DNA of 34,761 bases from Burkholderiales bacterium (GTDB lineage: Bacteria > Pseudomonadota > Gammaproteobacteria > Burkholderiales > Burkholderiaceae_C), in assembly GCA_029268225.1 (NCBI GenBank), contig JAJUGJ010000033.1, positions 1 to 34,761 of the forward strand, in the 5' to 3' direction. The notes under the pieces are model-generated. The model did not search any database. It worked only from the letters and a program-made list of their open reading frames with translations, and was not told the origin of the DNA. Positions within the stretch are counted from its first letter, which is position 1, and every line of letters begins with the position of its first letter. The position numbers were made by a program, and so were the translations under genes. This document shows positions 25,015 through 34,761 of this stretch, piece after piece.

Positions 25015-27834
25015 ATGTTTCACCTGCAAAGCCTCGAACTGCTGCACTGGGACTACTGCCAGCGCCTGACCCTGCCGCTCGACGGCAGCATCATCACCGT
25101 CGCCGGCCCCAACGGCTCGGGCAAGACCACCCTGCTCGACGCCATGCGCACCCTGCTTGGCCTGGACTGCTCGGGCGGGCGCAACTACAAGACCTACGCC
25201 CGCCACGCCAACGCCGACAGCGCCTGGCTGCGCGCCACCGTCGACAACCGCCCGCGCAACCGCCAGTCCTCCAACCGCCCCTTCGCCCGCTGCCTGCTCT
25301 ACAGCGACGTCGTCACCCTCGTCTGCCGCATCGACCGCAACGGTGGCGACTGGACGCGCCGCTACCTGATGGTCGAAGGCGACGTCAGCATCGAACAGCT
25401 CATCGAGCGCCAGGACAAGGACTGGCTGGGCATCGACAACTGGCGCAAGCGCCTCGAAGGCGCTGGCCTGTCGCGCGCCATCGCCAAGGTCCTCGCGCTG
25501 GAACAAGGCCAAACCGACCGCCTCTGTGAGTACTCACCCAAGGAGCTGCTGCGACTCGTGTTCGACGTGTTCGGTGACCAGGAGGTGCTCGACCGCTATG
25601 ACGAAGCGCGCAACCACCAACGCCAACTCAGCATGGAAGTGGAAGCCGCCGAACGCGAGCTCTCGCACGGCAAGGCGCAGCGCGCCGAACTGGAGTCGCG
25701 CGTCAACCTCTACCGCCAGTACGAACTGAAGTGCCAGGAGCGCGAAACCCTGGCCACCGAGGTTGTGCCCGTGCTGAGCAACCACGAGACCCGCAAGGCC
25801 CTGGCCAGCAAGTTGCGCGTCCTGCACAACCAGCGCCTGCAATCGGCCGAAGACCGCCGTCAGCACGCCCAAGTCAAGGCCGAGCTGCTGCAACGCCTGC
25901 AAGACCAGACCGACGCGGCCGCCCGCGTCGAATCGCTCGAAGCCCAGGTCCGTGCGGCCCGCCAGTTGCAAGCCGAAGCCCGCGAAGCCGAACGCCCGGT
26001 CGAAGCCCTGGTCAAACGGGCCGACGAACTGCAAGGCCTGGCCGTGGTCGAAGGTGACGGCGACAAGCTCACCCTGCGCATCGCCGAGCTGAGCGAACAC
26101 AAACAAAAGCTCGCCACCCAATGGCAACGCCTGCAAGATCAGCGTGACGATGCCCAGCGCGCCTACGACGCCCTCAAAGGCCAACGCCAGGCGCCCCCGC
26201 CCCCGGACGTGCAACGCTTTCGCCGCGTGCTCGACGACGCCGGCATCGCCCACCACCTGATTGCTGACATCATCGAGATCAGCGACGAGAAATGGCGCGC
26301 CGCCGCCGAAGGCGTGCTGCGCGGCAGCCGCTGGGTCGTGGTGCTGGCCAAGCCCAGCCAGGAAGCCCAGGCCATGGCCCTGGCCGAGAAAGAGCGCTTC
26401 CGCCACTACATCGTCGCCGATGCCGAAGACGCCCCTGCGCAACCGGATCCCGACAGCCTGTTGGCCGTCCTGAAGTTCTCCGCGGCTGCACCGCGCTGGC
26501 TGCTGCGCCAGCTCGCCAACATCCGCCGTGTCGCCAGCACCGAGGCCGGCGTCAAGGTTGGCGGCGAATGGATCACCCCCGAGGCCTACCACCGCGACAA
26601 CCGCGGCGGCCGCTCGGTCTGGGTCGACCCCGGCCAGCACCAGTTTGGCGCTGCCGCCATCGCCGGTCGCCGCCAGTCCATTGAAGCCCGCCTGGCTCAG
26701 CTCGACGAAGAGATGACCCGCCTGGTGCGCGATCAGGCCTTCTTCGACCGCCAACTGCAAGATGCCCGCAAGTCCGCCGAAGGCCACACCGCGGCAGCGG
26801 AGTTGGCCAAGCACGCCCACGATTTCGAGCAAGCACGTCGCCAGTTGCCGGCCCTGAAGCAGGCTCGCCAGGAAGCCGGCGAGCGCTGGCAACGTGCCGA
26901 GAGCCAGCACAAACACGCGCTCATCGAACAAAACAACGCTCAGCACGCCTACAACCACACACAAGACAAGCTGAGGAGCCTCGAGGAGCGTTCGGCTACC
27001 TTCGATCGGGAATGGCAGCAACGCTTCGACGACCTGCAGGGCCAGGCCGAAATGTCGCGCGTCGTGCGCCAACAGTTCCCCGCTCGCTGGCGCACGCCGA
27101 GCCATCTGAGTCAGCTGATCGACCACTACGACAACGCCAAACAGGCCATCCTGCGCGCCGAAGCCGTCGAGCGCGAACTCAACGACGGCGCCTGGGAAAC
27201 CGATGCCACCGTGGTCGAGCAACTGACGCTAATGAACGCCAACGTCATGCGCCAGGAAGACGAGCTCAACCAGCGCAAGGCCAGCAACGAAGCCGCCAGC
27301 GTCGCTGTGGCCAATGCGCGCGACCGCTACACCGATGTGCTGCGCGCGACTGTCAAGCGCTATCGCAAGAACATCATCGAGCTCGGCCACCTCGCCGGCG
27401 TGGAGGTGAACGCCGAACTGCCTCACCTCGAAGGCGACGACACCGTCCTGCGACAAGCTGAACTGAGGGTTGCCTTTAACTTCGACGGCAAGGGCAGCAT
27501 CGGGCTCAACGACGGCGAAGCCTCGGGCGGCCAGCAGGTCATCAAGTCCCTCATCCTGCTCGTGGGCCTGATGAAAGACGACGAAAGCACTGGCGGCTTC
27601 GTCTTCATCGACGAGCCCTTCGCCCACCTCGACGTGCGCAACATCCAGCTCGTCGGCCACTTCCTGCGCTCCACACGCGCGCAGTACGTGCTGACCACGC
27701 CCATCACGCACAACGTCGAGGTGTTCGAACCGGCCGACGTCACCCTGGTCACTGCCAAGAAGCCCAAGGGTGCCCGCTGGGCACCACCGATTGGGGTGTT
27801 GCAGCGCCGCATTCCCACCGAGTTCACCCCATGA
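25015..27834 (+). CDS. jetC: Wadjet/Mks SMC ATPase (JetC/MksB-like)
   Basis: A 939-residue SMC-like ATPase that would drive DNA loop extrusion. Walker A is GPNGSGKTT at residues 31-39 (Lys37). The signature motif is ASGGQQ at 836-841. Walker B is FVFIDEP with Asp866-Glu867, followed by D-loop HLD at 871-873. All ATPase motifs are intact. Between the two head halves lie two Glu/Arg/Gln-rich coiled-coil arms (about 200-385 and 560-790) around a globular hinge-like region (about 392-560; LRGSRWVVVLAKPSQEAQAM). The short arms fit MksB-type SMC proteins rather than canonical SMC or full-length MukB. It lies five bases after jetB, and its stop overlaps the jetD start as ATGA, so translation is coupled. 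Confidence 0.92.
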   Translation: MFHLQSLELLHWDYCQRLTLPLDGSIITVAGPNGSGKTTLLDAMRTLLGLDCSGGRNYKTYARHANADSAWLRATVDNRPRNRQSSNRPFARCLLYSDVVTLVCRIDRNGGDWTRRYLMVEGDVSIEQLIERQDKDWLGIDNWRKRLEGAGLSRAIAKVLALEQGQTDRLCEYSPKELLRLVFDVFGDQEVLDRYDEARNHQRQLSMEVEAAERELSHGKAQRAELESRVNLYRQYELKCQERETLATEVVPVLSNHETRKALASKLRVLHNQRLQSAEDRRQHAQVKAELLQRLQDQTDAAARVESLEAQVRAARQLQAEAREAERPVEALVKRADELQGLAVVEGDGDKLTLRIAELSEHKQKLATQWQRLQDQRDDAQRAYDALKGQRQAPPPPDVQRFRRVLDDAGIAHHLIADIIEISDEKWRAAAEGVLRGSRWVVVLAKPSQEAQAMALAEKERFRHYIVADAEDAPAQPDPDSLLAVLKFSAAAPRWLLRQLANIRRVASTEAGVKVGGEWITPEAYHRDNRGGRSVWVDPGQHQFGAAAIAGRRQSIEARLAQLDEEMTRLVRDQAFFDRQLQDARKSAEGHTAAAELAKHAHDFEQARRQLPALKQARQEAGERWQRAESQHKHALIEQNNAQHAYNHTQDKLRSLEERSATFDREWQQRFDDLQGQAEMSRVVRQQFPARWRTPSHLSQLIDHYDNAKQAILRAEAVERELNDGAWETDATVVEQLTLMNANVMRQEDELNQRKASNEAASVAVANARDRYTDVLRATVKRYRKNIIELGHLAGVEVNAELPHLEGDDTVLRQAELRVAFNFDGKGSIGLNDGEASGGQQVIKSLILLVGLMKDDESTGGFVFIDEPFAHLDVRNIQLVGHFLRSTRAQYVLTTPITHNVEVFEPADVTLVTAKKPKGARWAPPIGVLQRRIPTEFTP

Positions 27835-29039
27835 GCAAGGGCCCGGACGATTTCGAGGTCATCGTCAAGAGTCGCACCACGCGGCACCGCGCCCGGCGAG
27901 CCGCGCCCACCCACCTGCCCGAGCTTCGCCCGCGACAGCGCGCATGGCTGCTGGCCTGGGCCCGCACGCACCAGACCACCCGCACCCGCGACGCGCTCTA
28001 CAAATCACAGCCCGACCTGGTTCTCGAAGAAGCCGACGCGCTGATCGACCAACTGCTGCACACCGGCTGGGTCAGCCTGCGTGAAACGCTGTTGCGCGGT
28101 GTCTGGTTCTGGCAATCCTTGCAGTGGCGGGACCTGCCGGCCCTGCAGCAGCAACTGGGCCTGCCCACTGCGCAAAGCCAAGCGAGCGAACAAAGCGACT
28201 GGCAGGACGACATGGAAGCATGGCTTCAAGCGCTGCCGGAACACCATGCCTTGCGTCCCGGCGTGCTCGACGCCCTGGCCGACCTGAGCGCCAGCCGCGT
28301 CCCCCTTCGCCGCAAGCAGGAACGAGGCGCCTTGCTGCGATCGGCCTGCGCCTGGTTTGACGAGAACCAGTCCGGTCATCGCCGTGACTTTGCCCTGTGG
28401 GCCCGCGATGACACCAAATCCATCACCGAGACGGAATGGGAGTGGCTGGACCACCACCTGGGCCTGGCCGAGTTGGGTATCCAGACCTTCACCCCGATGC
28501 TCTGGGTCTCAGGTCCGCTGCGGTTGCAGTGGGGGCCTCAGACGCTGGATCTCGGTCTGCTGGATCACCAGGCCATCCCCATCCATCAACTGCTCACCAC
28601 GACCGCCATTCAGAGCGATTCGCGCCCCGTTTATTGGCTCATCGAGAACCGCACGAGCTTTGAGCGGCAAGCCCGTCTGAACCGCGACAAAGTGGTCATC
28701 TGGATGCCAGGGCGCCCCACGCTCACTTGGCTGCAAGCCATGCACCACCTGCTCGACCTTGCGCCGGGCGAGGGCCTGCTCAGTGCGGACCTTGACCCGT
28801 CCGGCCTCGCCATCGTGATGACCGCGTGGCAGCCCTGGCGCGAACGGCAACTCCCCTGGCAAATGCACGAGATGAGTGTGTCCCACCTGCAGGTGGCGCG
28901 ACAGTGGCCGCTGGGCCCCCATGACCTGCAGTTGATCCACCAACACCTCGCGTCACCTGACACGCCTGCAGACGTCCGGGCGCTGGCTCAGGCCATGCTG
29001 GAGACGGGCCGCAAAGCCGAACAAGAGGGCTGGATTTGA
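27831..29039 (+). CDS. jetD: Wadjet Toprim nuclease subunit (JetD/MksG-like)
   Basis: A 402-residue last gene of the operon, overlapping jetC by four bases. The C-terminal half is a Toprim domain of the DUF2220 type: the conserved glutamate is E272 in WLIENRTSF, and the DxD pair is D320 and D322 in DLDPSG. These residues bind metal in topoisomerase-primase domains, and the set is complete. The N-terminal half (about 1-190) fits the DUF3322 arm region that docks on the SMC complex. In Wadjet, JetD cuts the plasmid once the condensin has extruded it. Its presence separates a defence operon from a plain MksBEF chromosome condensin. It ends 29 bases before the convergent GMC oxidoreductase gene. 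Confidence 0.9.
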   Translation: MSKGPDDFEVIVKSRTTRHRARRAAPTHLPELRPRQRAWLLAWARTHQTTRTRDALYKSQPDLVLEEADALIDQLLHTGWVSLRETLLRGVWFWQSLQWRDLPALQQQLGLPTAQSQASEQSDWQDDMEAWLQALPEHHALRPGVLDALADLSASRVPLRRKQERGALLRSACAWFDENQSGHRRDFALWARDDTKSITETEWEWLDHHLGLAELGIQTFTPMLWVSGPLRLQWGPQTLDLGLLDHQAIPIHQLLTTTAIQSDSRPVYWLIENRTSFERQARLNRDKVVIWMPGRPTLTWLQAMHHLLDLAPGEGLLSADLDPSGLAIVMTAWQPWRERQLPWQMHEMSVSHLQVARQWPLGPHDLQLIHQHLASPDTPADVRALAQAMLETGRKAEQEGWI

Positions 29040-29068
29040 GCGATCGCGCCGTTGGCGGCTTGGCCTCG

Positions 29069-30670
29069 TCAGGCTGATGGGGGCGACAGCTGCTCGGCCC
29101 CTCGAGTCGGCATCAGGCTCATCGCCCGCTCGGCCAGCGCCGTGATCGTCAAGCTGGGGTTCACACCCAGGTTGGCAGGCACCGCCGAGCCATCGACCAC
29201 ATACAGTCCCGGATAGCCAAACACCTCGTGGCGATGGTCGATCACGCCCCGCGCCGGGCTGTCAGCGACCACGGCTCCCCCCAGGATGTGGGCCGTCACT
29301 GCCTTGTTGCCCACGCTCTCCAACAAGGGGCAGATCGCCTCCCCACCGGTGACCTGCGCCAGGTGCTGCGCCGCCTTCAAGGCCTGCGGAATGAAGGCCA
29401 GGGACGATGCCCCCGCTTCCCGCCGCGTCGTCAGGCGCGTGCGCCAAGGCATCATGGGGTGCCGCGTGCGCACCAGCGCCAGTTGCGTGTCCACGTTCTG
29501 CATCACCGTCAGCATCACGGCCCGCGCGGGCCAGTCGCGCGCCGCCCAGTTGCGCCAGACCCGCCCGGGCTGCCGCAACATGGCCCCCAGCGTCTGCCAG
29601 CGCCGCGCCGCCGGACTGGCTGCGTCCACCAAGGGCCCACAGGTCCAGCGCATGTAGGCAAAGCTCGCCGGAAAGCGGTTCTGCGTGATGTGCGTGTGCG
29701 CATCCGGATAGAAGTGCGAGGTAATCGCCGCCCCATCGGCATTGGCCACCTGCCCCTCGGGCAAGAGCACGCCCACGATCGACTCGCTGTTGGTGCGCAC
29801 CCGCTGTCCCAGCGCGGACGAGAGCTTCGGCAGAGACTTCGACACATCCCGGCAATGTGTCAGCAAGTCCACCGTCCCGACCACGCCCGCCGCGATGATC
29901 ACCTTGCGGGCCACATAGGCCGGTCGAGCCGCCTTCTCGCGACCAACCCGCACCATCACCCGATAGCGCCCATCGGCCAGCGGCACGATGTCGGTCACCG
30001 TCGTTTCGGGCACGACGCGCGCACCCTTCTTCTCCGCCAGATACAGGTAGTTCAGGTCCAGACTGTTCTTGCTGCCATGCTGACAGGCCGACAGGCACTC
30101 GCCACATTGGCGGCAACCGGTCCGCGCCGGCCCCTCACCGCAAAAGAAGGGGTCCACGCCTTCGCCCTGCTGCCCAAAGTAAATCGCCTGCGACGCAATG
30201 CCGTCAAAGCTGGCGCCGGCGCCCATGGCCCGGGCAGTGTCAAGCAACCAGCGATCTTGCCGACCGCGCGCCGGATTCGCGGCCGCACCGAGCATCCGCT
30301 CCGCGCGCGCGTAATGCGGTGCCAACGCCGCCTGCCAGTCGGCCTCGGCCCGCGGCCAATCGGGGGAGGCAAACGTGGCCCCCCTCGGTCGCAACAGCAC
30401 CCCGGCAAACACCTGACTGCCACCGCCCACCGCCACACCGCCCACGACCGCCACGTCCGGAAAAATCCACTGACGGAAGTAGCCCCGCAAGCCCAGTGCG
30501 GGCTCCCAGATCAGGCGACGCACACTGCGCCCGCCCGCCTCGATGTCGGCGCGCCGCAGGCGCCGCCCCTGCTCCAACACCACCACCGAATGGCCCTTCT
30601 CGGCCATGCGCAAGGCACTCACGGCCCCGCCAAATCCGGAGCCAACCACCAGGCAGTCGACCTCCTGCAT
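29069..30670 (-). CDS. GMC-family FAD oxidoreductase with four-Cys motif (cholesterol-oxidase-like)
   Basis: A 533-residue flavoprotein. The FAD dinucleotide-binding motif GSGFGG starts at about residue 10 and is followed by ALRMAEKGHSVVVLEQGRR. The C-terminal GMC signature region contains GGAVVADSPARGVID and YVVDGSAVPANLGVNPSLT. Residues 186-196 hold Cys186-x2-Cys189-x2-Cys192-x3-Cys196 in GCRQCGECLSACQHGSKN, a ferredoxin-like spacing known from a bacterial branch of cholesterol-oxidase-like GMC proteins. It probably oxidises an alcohol or sterol-like lipid, using FAD; substrate unknown. The ATG at 30670 is chosen: it comes one base after the stop of the upstream gene, with GGAG ten bases upstream. 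A GTG at 30679 would add three residues. No signal peptide is visible. Confidence 0.88.
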   Translation of the reverse strand: MQEVDCLVVGSGFGGAVSALRMAEKGHSVVVLEQGRRLRRADIEAGGRSVRRLIWEPALGLRGYFRQWIFPDVAVVGGVAVGGGSQVFAGVLLRPRGATFASPDWPRAEADWQAALAPHYARAERMLGAAANPARGRQDRWLLDTARAMGAGASFDGIASQAIYFGQQGEGVDPFFCGEGPARTGCRQCGECLSACQHGSKNSLDLNYLYLAEKKGARVVPETTVTDIVPLADGRYRVMVRVGREKAARPAYVARKVIIAAGVVGTVDLLTHCRDVSKSLPKLSSALGQRVRTNSESIVGVLLPEGQVANADGAAITSHFYPDAHTHITQNRFPASFAYMRWTCGPLVDAASPAARRWQTLGAMLRQPGRVWRNWAARDWPARAVMLTVMQNVDTQLALVRTRHPMMPWRTRLTTRREAGASSLAFIPQALKAAQHLAQVTGGEAICPLLESVGNKAVTAHILGGAVVADSPARGVIDHRHEVFGYPGLYVVDGSAVPANLGVNPSLTITALAERAMSLMPTRGAEQLSPPSA

Positions 30671-30671
30671 C

Positions 30672-31172
30672 TCAGGCACGCTCCATCGGCGTCAGCAAGA
30701 AGGGGAAATGCAGGCGCCGCAGCAACGGCAGCTCCAGGTGCATCATGCCCAGCCAGCCCCCGTCGCCCAAGGGGCGCAGCTCATCGACCGCCCAGCGCCA
30801 CGGCACACCCGCCTCGCGGGGGTACTGCAGGCGCACGACCACGCGCCCGTCGATCGTTGACGGTGCCAGCAAGGACTGCATCGGCAGGGACGCACGGGGC
30901 GCCCCCCCACGCCTGTCGCGCACCAGGTTCACCGCCTGCCCCTGCGCAAAACGCTTGCCGCACCAACCGGCCAGGGCCGTCAAGGCCAGCGACGGTCCGG
31001 CACTCCACCTCAGCCAGGCCGGCCCGACAAACTCGGCACCGAAGTCCACGTTGCTTGGCACAGCCTGCGGCGACGGCAACGCCCCGAACACTGCCGCGTA
31101 CCGCCACCACCCCAACCGGCACACCTGTGCCGACGCGCTGCTCGCTGTCCCTGCTGCCATGCTGGCTCCCAT
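30672..31172 (-). CDS. Protein of unknown function coupled to the GMC oxidoreductase
   Basis: A 166-residue basic, tryptophan-containing protein with segments WWRYAAVFGALPSPQ, PAWLRWSAGPSLALTALAGW and a C-terminal MHLELPLLRRLHFPFLLTP. The middle stretch around TALAGW is moderately hydrophobic but broken, so a membrane helix is doubtful. The ATG at 31172 is chosen because AGGA lies six bases upstream; the frame is open to 31214 and another ATG lies at 31160. Its stop is one base before the GMC oxidoreductase start, so the two are co-translated and probably work on the same substrate. I do not recognise the family. Confidence 0.65.
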   Translation of the reverse strand: MGASMAAGTASSASAQVCRLGWWRYAAVFGALPSPQAVPSNVDFGAEFVGPAWLRWSAGPSLALTALAGWCGKRFAQGQAVNLVRDRRGGAPRASLPMQSLLAPSTIDGRVVVRLQYPREAGVPWRWAVDELRPLGDGGWLGMMHLELPLLRRLHFPFLLTPMERA

Positions 31173-31341
31173 CCCGATTCCTGCGTGAAACCAGCATAGG
31201 TGCGCGTCGGCCATTGGCCAAGGTCGCTTGCCCCGAATGGATAACCCTGGTCAGCCCCTTGCCGTGGCGCGCGTACAGGGGAAGAACATGCCGCCGAGGC
31301 GTGTCGCGGCCCCCGGGCCGAGGCCATGGAAGCCCAAACGC

Positions 31342-31372
31342 AAAAAAGCCCGCAGGGATGAGCTGCGGGCTT
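31342..31372 (-). terminator. Intrinsic terminator of the ATP synthase operon
   Basis: On the minus strand AAGCCCGCAG and CTGCGGGCTT form a perfect 10-bp stem around a 7-base loop, followed by a run of T. It lies 40 bases after the atpC stop, as expected for the end of the atp transcript. Confidence 0.92.
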
Positions 31373-31411
31373 CGGTGTACAGACAGGCTCAAGCGCCTGT
31401 CGGACACAAGA

Positions 31412-31828
31412 TCACTTCTTGCGCAGGCGGCGGATGGCAGCCAACTGAGCCACCAGTTCGGCCAGTTCGCTTTGCGCGCGGGCCAAGTCCAGTTCGCCCT
31501 TGGCGTTCTGCACGGCTTCCTCGGCCAAACGCTTGGCTTCGGAGGCCTTGGCCTCGTCCAGGTCGTGACCGCGGATGGCGGTATCAGCCAGCACGGTCAC
31601 GCAGTGAGGCTGCACTTCCAGAATGCCGCCAGCCACGAAGACGAACTCTTCTTCGTTGTTGTCAGCGCGCTGGATGCGCACGGCGCCCGGCTTGATGCGG
31701 GTGATCAGCGGGGTGTGACGCGGCAGGATGCCAAGCTCACCCACCTCACCCGGCAGGGACACCAGCGTGGCTTCGCCCGAGAAGATCGACTCTTCGGCGG
31801 AGACCACATCAACGTGAATGGTGGACAT
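31412..31828 (-). CDS. atpC: F1F0 ATP synthase epsilon subunit
   Basis: A 138-residue central-stalk subunit of F1, last in the atp operon. The N-terminal beta-sandwich begins [20 protein letters not shown] and includes [19 protein letters not shown], the strongest epsilon signature. The C-terminal helical hairpin (about 88-138, [20 protein letters not shown]) is complete; it can insert into F1 to inhibit ATP hydrolysis. Length is normal. The ATG at 31828 fits the family start, but only a weak ribosome-binding site is visible. It is separated from atpD by an unusually long 168-base spacer. Confidence 0.97.
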   Translation of the reverse strand: MSTIHVDVVSAEESIFSGEATLVSLPGEVGELGILPRHTPLITRIKPGAVRIQRADNNEEEFVFVAGGILEVQPHCVTVLADTAIRGHDLDEAKASEAKRLAEEAVQNAKGELDLARAQSELAELVAQLAAIRRLRKK

Positions 31829-31996
31829 ATCGAGCTTTCAAAAGAGGTTCAACGATTTGCACCGTCCGTAGACAGCTTTCACACAATCTCAAACGGTGCA
31901 AGAAGCAAGCAATCGGGTGTGGATCAAGGCGCCGCGCACAGCCGTACGTTCAGTACGGCGAGCACGGCAACGCCGAGCCACGCCCGAGTGCACCGC
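31829..31996. repeat. 168-base atpD-atpC spacer with GCCGTAC palindrome
   Basis: Within this spacer, GCCGTAC (31941-31947) and GTACGGC (31953-31959) form a perfect 7-bp stem around GTTCA. Weaker outer pairing of GGCG (31928-31931) with CGCC (31971-31974) extends the dyad. No open frame with a ribosome-binding site is present. The layout resembles short intergenic repeat elements scattered in some Burkholderiales genomes; I see only one copy in this window, so repeat status is inferred. Confidence 0.5.
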
Positions 31997-33424
<1,428 letters not shown>

Positions 33425-33443
33425 TCAATTCAAAATCTTCGGA

Positions 33444-34310
33444 TCAGACCGCAGCCGCACCGGCGACGATCTCGGACAGCTCGGTCGTGATCGCGGCCTG
33501 GCGGGTCTTGTTGTAGACCAGCTTCAGTTCCTTGATCACATTGCCAGCGTTGTCGGTCGCGGCCTTCATGGCCACCATGCGAGCCGACTGCTCCGAAGCC
33601 ATGTTCTCTGCCACAGCCTGGTAAACCAGCGCTTCAACGTAACGGGTCATCAACTCGTCGATCACCAGCTTGGCGTCCGGCTCATAGATGTATTCCCATG
33701 CATGAGTCGTTTCGCCTGCGAACTCGTCGGCCGCCAGAGGCAGCAGTTGCTGGACCTGGGGCTCCTGCTTCATCGTGTTGATGAAGCGGGTGTAGCACAG
33801 GTAGACAGCGCTGAGTTCACCAGCGGTGTAAGCGTCGAGCAGCACCTTGACCGGGCCAATCAGCTTTTCCAAGTGCGGGGTGTCGCCCATGCCGACGACT
33901 TGCGCGACGACATTGGCACCGATGCGGTTGAAAAAGCCAGTGGCCTTGTTGCCGATGGCGACCACGTCGGCCTTGACGCCTTGACCGTCCAGCTCACGGA
34001 GCTTGTTGGTCACGGCACGCAGCACGTTCGTGTTCAAACCACCGCACAGACCCTTGTCCGTGCTCACCACGATGAAGCCCACCTTCTTGCCGCCTTGACC
34101 AGGCAGCATGAAGGGGTGGACGTACTCGGGGTTGGCCTTGGCCAAGTTCGCCGTGATGTTGCGCACCTTTTCAGCGTAGGGGCGAGCCGCAAGCATGCGA
34201 TCTTGCGCCTTGCGCATCTTCGAAGCCGCGACCATTTCCATGGCCTTGGTGATCTTCTTGGTGTTCTCGACGCTCTTGATCTTGTTGCGAATTTCCTTGC
34301 CTACGGCCAT
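33444..34310 (-). CDS. atpG: F1F0 ATP synthase gamma subunit
   Basis: A 288-residue rotor-shaft subunit of F1. The N-terminal helix [20 protein letters not shown] followed by [16 protein letters not shown], the central [16 protein letters not shown] and the C-terminal helix [19 protein letters not shown] are all hallmarks of gamma. Length is normal. AAAGGAG seven bases before the ATG overlaps the atpA stop codon, giving tight coupling between the two genes. Confidence 0.98.
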   Translation of the reverse strand: MAVGKEIRNKIKSVENTKKITKAMEMVAASKMRKAQDRMLAARPYAEKVRNITANLAKANPEYVHPFMLPGQGGKKVGFIVVSTDKGLCGGLNTNVLRAVTNKLRELDGQGVKADVVAIGNKATGFFNRIGANVVAQVVGMGDTPHLEKLIGPVKVLLDAYTAGELSAVYLCYTRFINTMKQEPQVQQLLPLAADEFAGETTHAWEYIYEPDAKLVIDELMTRYVEALVYQAVAENMASEQSARMVAMKAATDNAGNVIKELKLVYNKTRQAAITTELSEIVAGAAAV

Positions 34311-34321
34311 GGTGCGCTCCT

Positions 34322-34761
34322 TTAGGCGAAGGTCTTCTTGAACGCGACGATGGCCGATTGCAGTTCGGCTTCGGCGTCCTTGTCCAGAGCCTTCTTCTCT
34401 TCGATCTTGGCCAGCAGCGCAGCGTGGCTGGTCTTCAGGAACTGGTGCAGACCGGCTTCGAAGGCCAGAACCTTCTTGACGTCCACGTCATCCATGAAGC
34501 CCTTGTTCACGGCGAACAGGGTGGCACCCATCAGAGAGATGGACAGCGGCTGGTACTGAGCCTGCTTCAGCAGTTCGGTCACGCGGGCACCGCGGTCCAG
34601 CTGCTTGCGGGTGGCTGCGTCCAGATCGGAAGCGAACTGCGCGAAGGCAGCCAGTTCACGGTACTGGGCCAGGTCGGTACGGATACCGCCGGACAGGCTC
34701 TTGATGACCTTGGTCTGAGCAGCACCACCGACGCGCGACACCGAGATACCAGCGTTGATGG
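34322..34761 (-). CDS. atpA: F1F0 ATP synthase alpha subunit, C-terminal part (partial)
   Basis: The frame ends with TAA at 34322-34324 and is open to the right edge of the window, so about the last 146 residues are present. The segment [20 protein letters not shown] and the following [18 protein letters not shown] match the C-terminal helical domain of alpha, which holds the signature [10 protein letters not shown]. The final residues are [10 protein letters not shown]. The nucleotide-binding domain lies outside the window. Confidence 0.97.
   Translation of the reverse strand, partial: INAGISVSRVGGAAQTKVIKSLSGGIRTDLAQYRELAAFAQFASDLDAATRKQLDRGARVTELLKQAQYQPLSISLMGATLFAVNKGFMDDVDVKKVLAFEAGLHQFLKTSHAALLAKIEEKKALDKDAEAELQSAIVAFKKTFA

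Overview
The window is GC-rich DNA, almost fully coding, with no tRNA, rRNA, insertion sequence, CRISPR array or phage gene that I can see. A glutaryl-CoA dehydrogenase end, MASE3/GGDEF/HD-GYP signalling proteins, a classical F-type ATP synthase operon and the codon use together suggest a betaproteobacterium of the order Burkholderiales (Comamonadaceae/Sphaerotilaceae-like). That placement is inference, not a search result. No gene-free stretch exceeds 300 bases; the longest is 2893-3185.

Layout. 1-277: 3' end of gcdH. 514-13281: mostly signalling, with a PAS-PAS-GGDEF cyclase, a DUF4382-like lipoprotein (minus), a methyl-accepting chemotaxis protein, tesB (minus), a class IV-like HDAC-family deacetylase, a membrane dCache-PAS-GGDEF cyclase, an LCMT-like methyltransferase and a very large MASE3-PAS-GAF-PAS-HD-GYP phosphodiesterase. 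13407-17032: a two-gene unit of an HDAC-family deacetylase and a Pat-type protein lysine acetyltransferase, closed by a terminator. 17073-19967 (minus): a PfkB sugar kinase, an NPPW methyltransferase and two small unknown proteins. 20123-22648: a soluble protein with two Cache-like sensor modules and a C-terminal CheW domain. 22761-29039: a four-gene, translationally coupled SMC/condensin operon with a Toprim subunit, the Wadjet/MksFEBG (JetABCD) type of anti-plasmid defence. 29069-31172 (minus): a GMC oxidoreductase carrying a ferredoxin-like four-cysteine motif, behind a coupled small unknown gene. 31342-34761 (minus): the distal ATP synthase operon atpA(partial)-atpG-atpD-atpC and its terminator.

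How the parts work together. Three c-di-GMP enzymes (two predicted synthases, one predicted phosphodiesterase), an MCP and a Cache-CheW protein make this a motility/lifestyle signalling neighbourhood. The deacetylase-acetyltransferase pair probably controls reversible lysine acylation of metabolic enzymes such as acyl-CoA synthetases. The SMC operon is the clear defence system and the strongest find. The Cache-Cache-CheW protein and the HDAC-Pat pair are the next most unusual items.
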